Of a stretch of 64,000 nucleotides of DNA, positions 54,788 to 64,000 are shown piece by piece. The stretch is from NCBI GenBank assembly GCA_034440635.1, contig JAOTON010002091.1, positions 992,001 to 1,056,000 on the forward strand, read 5' to 3'. The first letter of the stretch is position 1, and every line of letters starts with the position of its first letter. The DNA comes from Lepas anatifera. Lineage: Eukaryota; Arthropoda; Thecostraca; Lepadidae. The notes beneath the pieces were generated by a model. That model made no database searches. It was given only the letters and a program-made list of their open reading frames with translations, and had not been told where the DNA came from. Position numbers and translations under genes: made by a program.

Positions 54788-54995
54788 AATTTATTGACCC
54801 TAATAATTGTTGGGGTTTTAACGACGCACCAACTACCAGGGTCATACGGCGTCGCCAACTCTCACCCTGTTGGAAGGGATTTTGGGGATCAGATCAACTT
54901 AGTCAGAGGCTCCGCCGGGACTTGAACCCGGGACCGGTGGCTTAGAAGACAAGGGTGCTATCCACTAAGCCACCTCATCCCCAATGTATTGACCC
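54788..54995 (-). mobile_element. SINE-1, tRNA-derived, 13-bp TSD
   Basis: The best-preserved copy (54801-54982, minus strand). AATTTATTGACCC (54788-54800) and AATGTATTGACCC (54983-54995) are the target duplication, 12 of 13 matching. The head contains GTGGCTTAGTGGATAGC (A box) and GGTTCAAGTCCCGG (B box). A tRNA-unrelated middle follows, and the tail is AATTATTA on the minus strand. Confidence 0.92.
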
Positions 54996-55046
54996 GAGCC
55001 TGAAATCCTGTTTATGTAGTAATCTGCCCGTCCCGTTGGTAAAGTG

Positions 55047-56462
55047 TTAACTCTTGCCCCGCTGGAGTCCCAACCGTGACACACTCCGCCAGGGGAGGAG
55101 TATGTCCTTCTCTGTATCTACTTTCTGGAAAAGCTGAAGTAAAGCTACGTGCGTTGTTTGAAAACTATTGACGAGTCAAGGTGATATTATACGAACTATA
55201 TAAGTCCGGGTCAGTATTGAGGCCGTCAGAAACAGATTTTGACGTCATTGGGAGATGTTCCCCATACATTTTTACTGAATAGAGCTAGAACACATATTAA
55301 GGAAATCCTCTCATTGTGATCAATTGAATGCTGTATGACTTAACACCAGCCCCCGTGGGCCTCCGAGCCACCTTCGCCACGGTGGGGAGTGTTCGAACAC
55401 CCCCCTCAAATTTGGCACCTCTGCGGGGTAGAGAATAAAACGTGAAAGCCGGCGGATAGGGCATACAAGTTCACGGAGAAACTATTTCAGTCACTTTTTG
55501 ATTCAGGTCAATAGTGTGGTCATGACAGGTCAAAGAAGGTGATATGCTAGAGAAGAGTATCTGGGCTCTAGCGTCTGATAGAGTTGAGTTAGACTCAATT
55601 TCTAGGCACCATTCGCTTCCTCTCGTTACGGCGAATCGCATTATATTGATATGACTATACTCTGTCAAAAAATAAAAATGGCCGAACCTAAGATCAAGTC
55701 AAGGTCACCATCTAACCTAAGAGTCAATATGCAAATCAAATGGCTTCCAATAATTATTCAAACGTAATGTTATCAAAATAAAAGCTTTATTGTTATTTTC
55801 TGCAAATTGATTGACCCAAGTCTAAAAACGTGTATAAGTAGCCAAATATGACCTCTCAGAGGTCACAGGTCAAAACTTGCAACATGAACCTAGAAAGGGG
55901 CCCAGGATATTACGATATGGAGATCATGAAGGTATTCTCAGCTATATCTACACAAATACAGCCCAATTATTGTTTTCCCCATACATTGTCAATGGAGAGG
56001 TCATGATCTGTATTTGACCCTAGGTCATTGATATAAAAATACGGGAACATGTTTTGTAGCGCTCGGCCGGCCCATTATGTGATATGACTTTCCATTGGAT
56101 ATATTTACCCTGTGCTTACTTATGCTATCTTAATTGTTTTTAGAGGTAAGGTCACTTGACGTGCACTGGTGAAGTGACCTGATATGACCTGACGTTAAAC
56201 TTTTGGAAAAAGTTGCGGAATCGATCAAGGAAAGGTGAACTAAGTACAGCGGCGCTTCGCGCCACTGTTTTTTGGTGCCGCCGGAAAGACCCGAGGGGGA
56301 TATTCAAACACCCCCCCACCGGGGCGAGGGCTCACCATGCTAGGTCAAGTGGTGAGAGTAAACTGACCTCAAACCAAGTTAGGGTCATATGCTGACCTGG
56401 TATGGTTACGTTGCGCATTAATAGACACCCAGTGACAATACAAGCACGATAAAAGGAGAATG
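55047..56462 (+). mobile_element. Subfamily A TTAA element hosting a nested copy
   Basis: TTAA (55047-55050) precedes CTCTTGCCCCGCTGGAGTCC. The left ~290 bp follows the 12227 element to CTGTATGAC. It resumes after the nested element with CATGCTAGGTCAAG and continues to about 56462, where a GC-rich repeat cuts it. It contains many AGGTCA words. Confidence 0.8.
55340..56334 (-). mobile_element. Subfamily B TTAA element nested in subfamily A
   Basis: TTAA (55340-55343) precedes CACCAGCCCCCGTGGGCCTC. The right end CACCGGGGCGAGGG is followed by CTCA (decayed TTAA). About 987 bp, the reverse orientation of 19929-20913. Rejoining the flanks restores subfamily A order at GTATGAC/CATGCTAGG. Confidence 0.85.
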
Positions 56463-56728
56463 GGGGGGAGCAAGCAGGGCACTTTCCCCTATCAAACCTC
56501 AACGTCTCCTGAAATGGTCGCGGCGCCATTTGAAAGGTCGATGGCGCTCCCTGAAATGCCAATTTGCCCCTAGGATGCGAGTATCGGCGCCACCGCAATA
56601 GGATTTAGCGCCTGCCTGATATATTTTATCGCCCAAAAGTGGCGCACCCCTGGCCCGGATGGCGTCCCCCTCCCCCTGACAATCTTTCTCTCCCCGATCG
56701 GAAATCCTGGATGTGCCTAAGGGACTGC
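56463..56728 (+). repeat. GC-rich interspersed repeat G, copy 3
   Basis: The third copy of the 3349-3615 repeat, starting with a G run and ending CCCGATCGGAAATCCTGGAT. It truncates the subfamily A element to its left. Confidence 0.68.
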
Positions 56729-56828
56729 GTGCCAAACCCCATGCCGAGCGGAGACCCGCTACTTTAGGAAATTGATAGGTAAGTTAATTTCAAAAAATAA
56801 TTTGCCGGGGCGGTAAGATCCAGACTTG

Positions 56829-57185
56829 CCGCCCCGGTAGCTCAGTTGGTAGAGCGTTGGGCTCCGGCCCGCTGCTCAGAAGCATGCAGTGGCAGTGCAT
56901 GTCCAGGCTTGGGATCGGTTCCCCTGAGACGCTCCGGCGCTCAAACGTTTACCCGATGTACAGGTCGGCTGGCAACTGACTGGTGAGAGGGTGACCTGAG
57001 CGGGGCGGTCGTCCCTGTGCTTTGTGGGACGTTAAACTTTGGCTTCTAAATTAACCCTCCATTGTGGGAGTTTCTCGTTCGGGTGGTGGGGTCGAGGTCT
57101 CCGTGACAAGTCCCTTGATGACTTTAGTGAGACTCCGACTCCAACAGTCGAACTGGGAGCAACTTGTACAAAATTTATTTTAGAA
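56829..57185 (+). mobile_element. SINE-2, tRNA-derived, ~355 bp
   Basis: GCCGCCCCGGTAGCTCAGTT followed by GGTAGAGCG forms a textbook pol III A box, and GGGATCGGTTCCCC a B-box-like element. A ~230-bp body follows, containing GGTGAGAGGGTGACCTGAGC and GGGACGTTAAACTTTGGC. A copy at 60891-61228 and a partial one at 57300-57505 share the body. It is not a functional tRNA because the anticodon arm and 3' half are not tRNA-like. Confidence 0.88.
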
Positions 57186-57299
57186 AAATCATAAAAAGGT
57201 AAGGTCCTACAGGCCGACGGGTACCGAGTCTGTCGGTGCTAAACGATCCAGGAATCGCTTCGCTGGAAATATCCAGAACTCCACCGACCCTCCACGGAC

Positions 57300-57505
57300 G
57301 TCTGGAATGGAGGTCACCGGCGTGTTGGTAGAGCTTTGCGTTCCGGCCCGCTCCGAAAACCGTGCAGCGGCAGTGCGCAGGTGAAAGCTTGGGATCGATT
57401 CCCCTGAGACGCTCCAGTGCTTAATACTTATCCGACGTGACGCAACTGGCGCCTGACTGGTGAGAGGGAGACCTAAGCGGGGTGCGCCTTCCTGTGCTTT
57501 GCAAG
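57300..57505 (+). mobile_element. SINE-2, partial copy
   Basis: Starts within the A-box region (GTTGGTAGAGC) and includes GCTTGGGATCGATTCCCCTG and TGGTGAGAGGGAGACC. It ends at the CTGTGCTTTG word, where LINE RT sequence begins. Confidence 0.8.
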
Positions 57506-57822
57506 TGCCCCGAGACGTGTGATGAGCTTTTCCACCAGTTGATAACCACGAGTGAGGTGGTTTTTGAGCTGGAATGTCCGGATAGGTGTGCCGAGCAGCT
57601 CGAGTTCCTCTGAGGAGATCTCACGAATGTCCGGTAACACTGTAAACGAAGTGACTTTGTAGCCTGATCCCTCCATGCGTGCGTATCCGTTTCGAGAGAC
57701 ACTACTTCGCATGCGGAAGTTAATGGTTAGGTTCAGCTTTTCAAGCTCCTTCTTCACTCGTTGCACACTGTTGACTACTTGCGATTAAAGGCCTGCCAGG
57801 GTAGCATCATCTAGGTACCAGA
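57506..57822 (-). pseudogene. LINE reverse transcriptase fragment (YLDD type)
   Basis: The minus strand from about 57822 reads YLDDATLAGL (catalytic D-D box), a stop, then VNSVQRVKKELEKLNLTINF. A frameshift leads to a KCEV-like word, and ISSEELELLGTPIRTF follows. The catalytic box plus the 'LN..KCEV' and 'LELLGTPI' order is typical of non-LTR reverse transcriptases. It is a different family from the 27105-28510 element. Both ends are truncated. Confidence 0.78.
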
Positions 57823-57977
57823 CGTTTATGTTCGTTTTAATTAATTTCGATTAGCCACTTTTAAGATATAAAATCATTTCTGCCTTAATGTTTGCATTGG
57901 CCTCGAAACTTTGATGACCTCTATATGGTGACCTCTTTGACCTTGGGACCTGAAAATGGTTCACATTTTTTGTATAA
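57823..57977. other. No recognised feature
   Basis: Short spacer with several TGACCT words around 57910-57950. Confidence 0.4.
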
Positions 57978-58159
57978 GGGAACTTGGGTACAAAATTTGG
58001 TAGAAATCTGAGGGGTTATGGTGAACTTTCTGGTGCCTACCTGGACGTTTTGTCTTGGAATGACCCACATGGCTCATTCCAGGACAAATTGTCCAGATAG
58101 GCACCAAAAAGTTCACCATAACCCCTCAGATTTTCACCAAATTTTGTACCCAAGGTCCC
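57978..58159. repeat. Hairpin, 86-bp arms, 10-nt loop
   Basis: 57978-58063 and 58074-58159 are near-perfect reverse complements (mirrored GGTTATGGTGAACTTT, GGTGCCTA, CTTGGAATGA) around CCCACATGGC. It could be a fold-back MITE or a precursor-like hairpin RNA. Confidence 0.92.
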
Positions 58160-58595
58160 CTAAACAAAAGAAAATTTATGCCAAACCTTTCGCTAAATTC
58201 TCTGTGAAGCGAAGAAGCATTTCTTGGACTCTGGTAAGGGAATTTGATATGACTTTGATAACCGATATAGCGTGGGGTTTGCATTGTGTGCCTCGATTGG
58301 TTGATATCTCCATTTTCCACAAGAATACTCATGCTATCCCAGTGCCAGGTCAATGAATATTCGCTGCTTAGTATATCTTTCGTCCTGTTTTATTCTTATC
58401 AATGTTTATTTACTTTGTTAGGGCCACTCCCAACAGGCACACTTGCCCAATTACAGGGCGTAATAACGTAAATGTATAAGTAAATGTAAATGTATGTGAA
58501 GTGCACCATCGGTGGCGTTTTTAGAGACAACTAATATGCTCAGAGTTCGCCTCTCATCCCTCTCCCCTCCAGTAATCGCCAGTCCGGCGTCAATC
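58160..58595. other. No recognised gene
   Basis: A frame of 112 residues (58018-58356) begins in the hairpin and is not credible. Nothing else is seen. Confidence 0.4.
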
Positions 58596-60055
58596 CACTG
58601 GCGGACCCAGCAGTGGGGGCAAAGGGGCGATGGCCCCCTCCAAAGCCTGAAATAGTTTCGCTGTCCCCCAAAAGAAAGTAGTGCCTGTCGGCCCTGGCGG
58701 GTCGGTCGCGCACTGCCGGATTGTGTGGGGTATCAATCTGACCCCTAATCAGACAATTGTATAACAGTGGTTGACAGATATTAACACTTAAACCAACACA
58801 GCGGCAGATGAACGCGTTTCGACAAAAATTGTCTTTTATTTAGGAGTTGTTGTTGTTGTAGTTGTTGTTGTTTACTTGTTTCTGTATTAGGAGTTGGTTA
58901 GCGAGAGAAAAGTTTTATATAATAATAACAAAACAATAATGAGGATAAAATAAAAATAGAACATTATTTAAAAAGTGATAAGGCTGATTGTTCATATCAA
59001 GCTTGCTTGTCTACATTTTAGAATAATTAAAGCATTATTGGAATATCCTAAAAACGGTGCCTTATATTTTGTGAGATAATTTTGACAAAATCCAAACGAT
59101 GAAACTGCTGAATGTCTTGATGACGGGTCCTTATCCCTCCTACCATAGATGCTAAGAAGACAATTTTGTCGAAACGCGTATCGCTGCTTGTTGTTTAAGT
59201 TTAAATCTGACCCCTAATGTTAGGATTGCGCTGAGGTTTGTAGGTACCAATTTCTTATATGAGCAGCGTTGGCCTCTCGTTGATGGTCGGACTCGCTTTC
59301 TCCGCTCGGCGGCATTCACGGTGCCTCCGTAGCCCTTGTACCTGAGATGTTGCTGGTGACGTCTGAGTGGCAGCGCGGGGTGACGTCAGCCTATGGCATC
59401 TGATGGCGCTGTCGGGATGCATATTAATTGTTGCCGGGCCCATCGAACAGGGGTATTATGTATTGATTGTGCTGGGTCCGGATGGTCAGGCTCGCCAGTA
59501 GCTGAGATGTGCTGTAAATTAGCAAAGTTTGTCTTCTGCTATTGGATACGCCTTCTCGAATCCCCTCCTGAATATCCGGATGTAATCATTTATTTTATTT
59601 TCATTTTATTTTTATTTAGCCGGCATTCTATTTTTCTCTCCCCTGAGTGTTCTTTATACCCCCCGAACCATGTGTTCATTCTCAACATTGCTGTCAATGC
59701 ATCGAATTTGTGCATAGCTGGGACCATCTGTGACTGTCGCTGCCCCCTTCCTCGCCATCACCGCATCGAAACATGATGGCCACATTGCGCTCTGACATGG
59801 GTGAACTTTTCATGTTTTACCCTCACGTTATCATCACTCGCTCGTTTGGGCTTTATCGCCATGCCTCATCTCATTTCTGTTTTTGTTTTTGTTTTATCCC
59901 AAGTGTACAAGCGTACAATATATGTATGGATGTAAAAGGAACCACATTTTAGTCGTTTTTTCTAAAAAAAGTCATCTTTCGCGATTTGATTTGTCAATTT
60001 ACCGCCCCCGCGTTGGTTTATTGCCCTCCAAAATTTGTTCCTGGATCCGCTGATG
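58596..60055. mobile_element. Possible long element with CACTGGCGGA ends
   Basis: CACTGGCGGACCCAG at 58596 and CTGGATCCGCTGATG at about 60041-60055 are inverted ends like those at 14674 and 14864. The body next to each end shares the CCCCTCCAAAG/GCCCTCCAAAA theme. It contains a nested insertion at 58750-59203. No transposase was recognised and no exact target duplication was seen. Confidence 0.5.
58735..59218. mobile_element. Insertion with 15-bp TSD and inverted CGCGTTTCGA arms
   Basis: AATCTGACCCCTAAT is repeated exactly at 58735-58749 and 59204-59218. Inside, inverted arms near 58785-58840 and 59155-59200 both contain GACAA..TTGTC followed by GAAACGCGT (right arm, plus strand; left arm, minus strand). 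The interior holds a GTTGTTGTTG tract at about 58850. The long duplication suggests retroposition; the class is unknown. Confidence 0.75.
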
Positions 60056-60404
60056 GCTCCGTCCCACCAGTGAAATTCAGCGAAGTTGTAGGCTGCATGC
60101 TAGATCACATCTCGCCTCTGGCTTGTATGAAATAAACATTCACACCCTGCTGCACGAACACAATGATTAGCCATGCTTATGTACCCCGTCACTACGGAGA
60201 TTGCTTACCTCTCAAGATAGATTGGTTGATTTGTATTATTGATGGGTAAACTATTCTGCACTGAATGGGACACGCTCAGGGGAGCTAATGCTAATCTGTG
60301 GCCATCATCGGCACATTACCGAGACATATGAAAGATACGCTGATTTATGGGTGCCGGTGGGGGCTTGTTATGATACTTAAATGAAATGCATCAGCAGCCC
60401 AAAT
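60056..60404. other. No recognised feature
   Basis: Unique spacer. Confidence 0.4.
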
Positions 60405-61743
60405 ACCCGCCCCGGTGGGCCTCCGAGCCACCTTCGCCCTAGTAGGGGGTTCAAACACCCTCAAACACGGCTCTTATGCGGAATAGCGAAAAAAACGCAA
60501 AGGCTGTTGGATAGCTCATACAAACTCATAAAGAAACTACATCCGTCACTTTTTGGCTCAGACCAATATTGAGGTCTTAACAGACCTATCACAGAAGGTT
60601 GCATGTTAGGGTAGTGTTCTTAGGCTCTAGCGTGTGACAGAGTTGAGCTAGAACCATTTTATAGGCACTATTCGCTTCTTCTTGTCACGGCAAATCGAAT
60701 GATGTATAATATGACTATGCTAGGTCAAAACACAAAACGACCTGACCTCAAGTCAGGTCAAGGTCACTTTTCAGCTTAGCATGGTCAATATGCATATCAG
60801 TTGAATTGGCATAACAATCCAAACGTAATGGTATCAACATTTAAGCTGTATCATCATTCCCTGCAAAGTTATTGACCCAAGTTGTTGCCGCCCCGGTAGC
60901 TCAGTTGGTGGCGTTGGGCTCCGGCCCGCTGCTCGAAGCATGCAGTGGCAGTGCATGTGCAGGCTTGGGATCGGTTCCTCTGAGATGCTCCGGCGCTCAA
61001 TAGTTTACCTGACGTACAGGTCGGCTGGCAACTGACTGGTGAGAGGGTGACCTGAGCGGGCGGCCGTTCCTGTGATTTGTGGGACGTTAAACTTTGGCTT
61101 TTAGATTAATTCTCCATTGAGGAGCTGCTCGTTCGGGGGTGGGGTCGGTCTCCGTGACAAGTACCTTGATGACTTTAGTGAGACACCGACTCCAGCAGCC
61201 GTACTAGCGATTTAACAAAATTTATAAAAAAGTATGAAAAATGTTTAGATAGCCCCAGATGACCTCTCAGAGTTCACAGGTAAAAAATTGCAACATGAAT
61301 CTGGAAAGGGGCCAAATATAGTATGAATTTGATAATACAAAGGTATTCTCAGCTGTATCTTCACAAATACAGCCCATTTCATGTTTTCCCATGTATTTCC
61401 AATAGAAAGGTCATGCTCGGCACCTGACCCTAGGTTATCGATATGAAAAATCCCAGAACACATGTTGTATCATTTTGTGAGGGCATTATGTGGTTTAAGT
61501 TTCAATTTGATAGATTCACCAATTTCTTACTTATGTCACCTTAAACATTTTTAGAGTTGAGGTCACTTGACCTGCACTGGTGACCTGACCTGGGATGACC
61601 CAACATTAAAATGTTGTGGAAAGTTGCGGAATTGATCAAGGATAGAGTTTACCAAGTACGGTAGCGCCTCGCGCCGCCGTTTTTCGTGCCACCTGAAAAA
61701 CCCGAGGAGATGTTCAAACATTCCCCACCGGGGCGAGGGTTAA
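60405..61743 (-). mobile_element. Subfamily B TTAA element with a SINE-2 insertion
   Basis: Left end ACCCGCCCCGGTGGGCCTCC; right end CCCCACCGGGGCGAGGG plus TTAA (61740-61743). Without the SINE (60891-61228) it is about 1.0 kb and collinear with 55344-56330, including GACCCAAGT at the insertion point. Confidence 0.85.
60891..61228 (+). mobile_element. SINE-2 nested in a TTAA element
   Basis: GCCGCCCCGGTAGCTCAGTT begins about nine bases after the host element's GACCCAAGT. The body matches 56829-57185. A few bases are missing in the A-box region (GTTGGTGGCG). The tail is AAAATTTATAAAAAAG-like; the target duplication is not clear. Confidence 0.88.
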
Positions 61744-62075
61744 TACCCACCGCGATGGGCCTCTGAGCTACGTTCGTTTCAGTGGTTGGGGAGGGGGTGG
61801 GGTCAAACACACTCCTAAATCTCGGCTCCTATGCTGGGTAGCCAAAAAACGTGAAAGCTGTTGGATAGCTTATGCAAATTCATAACGAGCTGCATCGGCT
61901 ACCTTTTCTGCTCAAGTCAATATCAAGGTCATAACAGGTCAAATAAGGTGGCATGTTAGATAAGAGTTTCTGGGGGCTAGCGTCTGACAGAGGTGAGTTA
62001 AAATCCTTTTTAGGCACCATTCGCTTCCTCTTGTTACGGCAAATCGAATGATGTATGCTGTGTTATACATTTGTA
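61740..62075 (-). mobile_element. Subfamily B TTAA element, truncated, sharing a TTAA
   Basis: Begins at the TTAA that ends the previous element, with TACCCACCGCGATGGGCCTC, and follows subfamily B order to GCAAATCGAATGATGTATGC. There it is cut. The two elements are in tandem on one TTAA. Confidence 0.8.
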
Positions 62076-62284
62076 AAGAATAATCTTCGTAATTGATTGG
62101 AACCAATGTCCAGCTAGTTTGTGTTCTAAACGGATGAACGCAGAGTCTGGAAGTAAACAAGAGCCACTCGTGTTGTAGTCCAGTCTACCATCTTGCCCCC
62201 CAAAAAGTCAACCCTGATATCGTGCATGTCAGCCCTCCCCAGAGAGGCCAGTACCGCTGCTCGTGTAATCGCTGCCTGTGCGAG

Positions 62285-63138
62285 CTAACACGCGCATTGA
62301 CGGGGGTGGGTACCCGCCCCCTCGGTTTTTACGGAGATGGCATAAAAACGGCGGCGCGTAGCGCTGCCGTACTTGGCATACCTTTTCTTTAATCATTTTT
62401 ACAACTTTTGCGAAAATTTTAAGGTTAGGTCATCTCAGGTCAGCTCACCAGTACAGGTCAAGTGAAATGACCTAAACAATTTGAGAGAGCATAAGTCGGA
62501 ACAGGGTGAACGTATCCAATTGAAACTCATAGCACATAATGGGCCCACCGAGTTCTCTAAAATATGTTCCCGTATTTCTTATATCGATTACTTAAGGTCA
62601 GGCACGAGCCTTGACCTACCCATTGGAAATGCATGGGAAAAATGGTTTTAACTGAATAACTTAGTGACAGATGGTGATAGAGCGTTTATGTTAACTGCAT
62701 TAGATTTGCCTTGTCTTTGCAGTTCTAATGATATGCATATTATCTAATTTGAACTTGACTTGACCCCAGGTCAGATCAAATCCTTAATTTGACCTAGCAA
62801 GGTCATATTATCTATCATTTGATTTGGCTTGCTGCGAGGATTCATATAGTTCGAACTGCTTTGCGCTATCCTTAATTGTTCAGATGTAATGACCGAAAAA
62901 CTTCATTTACATCTTATCCCTAAGACGGCATATTTTGACCTCTAGTGACCTTAAATGTGACCTGAAAACATTGTTCGAATGTTTTCGATCGAGAAGTGGA
63001 TGGGCTACCCAACGCCGGGCTACCGTTTTTCGCTGCCTAGAATGGTTCTCGGGATCTTAGGGGAGGGTCGGGTACCCGCCCCCGCCCCCGCCCCGTCAAA
63101 GCGAAGGTGGCTCAGACCCCCGTCAATGCGCGCGTTAA
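62285..63138 (+). mobile_element. Complete TTAA element, CACGCGCATTGACGGGGG ends
   Basis: Element 62289-63134 (846 bp). Left flank CTAA (62285-62288), right flank TTAA (63135-63138). The ends are CACGCGCATTGACGGGGGTG and the complement of CGCGCGCATTGACGGGGGTC. AGGTCA/TGACCT words are dense at 62430-62475, 62590-62625, 62755-62815 and 62935-62965. Confidence 0.85.
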
Positions 63139-63152
63139 GCTTCATCCAAGGT

Positions 63153-63188
63153 CACGTGATATCACGTGGTAACACGTGATATCATGTG
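63153..63188. repeat. Two tandem CACGTGATATCACGTG palindromes
   Basis: CACGTGATATCACGTG at 63153-63168 is a perfect 16-bp palindrome. Four bases later comes a near copy, CACGTGATATCATGTG (63173-63188). Together they hold three intact CACGTG E-boxes within 26 bp. Confidence 0.93.
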
Positions 63189-63879
63189 GGCCTGGAATAG
63201 CTCCAGCTGCAGAAACAGCAAGGAAGCAGGCGCACAGCAACCGAAAGAAGAGCCTCTTGTCACGAACATGGTTCCAAAATTAGAGCCCCTGGTTATGATA
63301 TTGCCTCCTGATTTTGAAGCCAATTCACTCTTTACACCTGTATCTGTGTTGATACCCGGCTCTATACTACAGACCTTTCGGCCTTTAATAAGCCTATTTC
63401 GGGTCCTTATTTTCTTCAGTTGTCGGTACATCCTGACTGAATCTTGGCGAAAACGTCTTTGGGTTGCAAGACGCCTTTAAGGTACGTTCAAAGGGATTCC
63501 TCCACGCCTGAGAGACGTCACACGGGCGTGGAGGAATTCCTTCACCTTTGGGCTGTGTGTCAAACTGCTGATAATGGCACTGCCCGCTTACGAATTAGTG
63601 AGAATACACGGCAATCAAGTTTATCCCAAATGCAACAAGTAAGCCTTTTATCTTCGATTCTGGTCCCCTCATTGCAAAATGTTGGACATTTAATCATGCA
63701 GTTTGCCTGTTATATGCTATGAAGTGTGACGTCAGATCCGGTGATCTGCGCTTGCTGTTCAAGGGGGGCTGTTTTGGTTGTTGATATGGTCCTGTCAACC
63801 GCGGTGACATAGTGGAATGCAAGGGGCAATGAGGGGGGGTGGCACTCTCCCCCAATGCTGCTTCCTACTCCACTCCTCT
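63189..63879. other. No recognised gene; one short hairpin
   Basis: ATTCCTCCACGCC (63496-63508) and its exact complement (63525-63537) form a 13-bp stem with a 16-nt loop containing GACGTC. The 104-residue frame 63166-63480 is unrecognised. Confidence 0.5.
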
Positions 63880-64000
63880 CTCTCCCTCCCTCCACAGGAG
63901 GCCAGCCGAACAGCCCGCGATAGAATTCGGCTGAAGGTTTCGTCCTCCAAAAGTGGCGCTCCCTGGTCCGGATTGCGCCCCTTTCACAGCTATTTACCCC
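63880..64000. repeat. GC-rich repeat fragment at window edge
   Basis: CCTCCAAAAGTGGCGCTCCC and CTGGTCCGGATTGCGCCC resemble the end region of repeat G (compare 56630-56670, CCAAAAGTGGCGCACCCC). The copy continues beyond the window. Confidence 0.55.

Noticed and set aside
54917..54982. A functional minus-strand tRNA-Arg gene
   Set aside because: It is part of a 180-bp retroposed unit with target duplications and an imperfect anticodon stem.
56829..56905. A functional tRNA gene
   Set aside because: The A box is excellent, but the anticodon and T arms do not fold as a tRNA, and the sequence continues as a repeated SINE body.

Overview
The window is nuclear DNA of an animal, almost certainly an invertebrate. 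It holds only non-coding and transposon-derived sequence. I found no intact host gene, no rRNA or functional tRNA gene, and nothing prokaryotic. The evidence is non-LTR and Penelope-type reverse transcriptase remnants, tRNA-derived SINEs with target-site duplications, many short DNA transposons, AT and CA microsatellites, and two long satellites. A (CCTAA)n/(TTAGG)n tract is compatible with an arthropod-type telomere repeat, but it could also have arisen from the AGGTCA-rich repeats around it. I therefore leave the phylum open.

Layout. 0-7 kb: unique sequence with a 121-bp-arm hairpin, a SINE fragment with an 18-bp target duplication, GC-rich repeats and a TTAA-flanked MITE. 7.0-12.0 kb: one 5-kb fold-back element with 8-bp target duplications. 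12.2-17.0 kb: TTAA-flanked elements full of AGGTCA half-sites, and a MITE split by a 1.29-kb hAT-like element. 17.4-19.85 kb: a 24-bp satellite with ~380-bp higher-order structure. 20-24.8 kb: another AGGTCA element, then mostly unrecognised sequence. 24.8-29.07 kb: one AGGTCA element broken twice, by an 870-bp inverted-terminal-repeat element carrying the TTAGG tract and by a 5'-truncated LINE. 29.8-39.2 kb: MITEs, an inverted pair of AGGTCA elements around a SINE, and further copies. 41.7-47.7 kb: hairpins and a Penelope-like cluster (GIY-YIG end, inverted 206-bp arms, RT split by a MITE). 47.9-51.1 kb: SINE, 36-bp minisatellite, and a 40-bp satellite that starts inside an AGGTCA element. 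51.7-63.1 kb: MITE, SINEs, nested AGGTCA elements, a second LINE RT fragment, and a 15-bp-duplication insertion.

The main organising theme is insertion into TTAA. Two unrelated groups use it. One is a ~445-bp MITE with 17-bp inverted ends that repeatedly carries a CCAAT box, a cAMP-response-element palindrome, an ATG in good context and a splice-donor-like site. The other is a superfamily of ~0.85-1.0-kb elements with GC-rich ends and interiors packed with AGGTCA/TGACCT nuclear-receptor half-sites. Nested insertions, target duplications and one related empty site allow relative dating of several events. All calls come from reading the sequence; no database search was possible.
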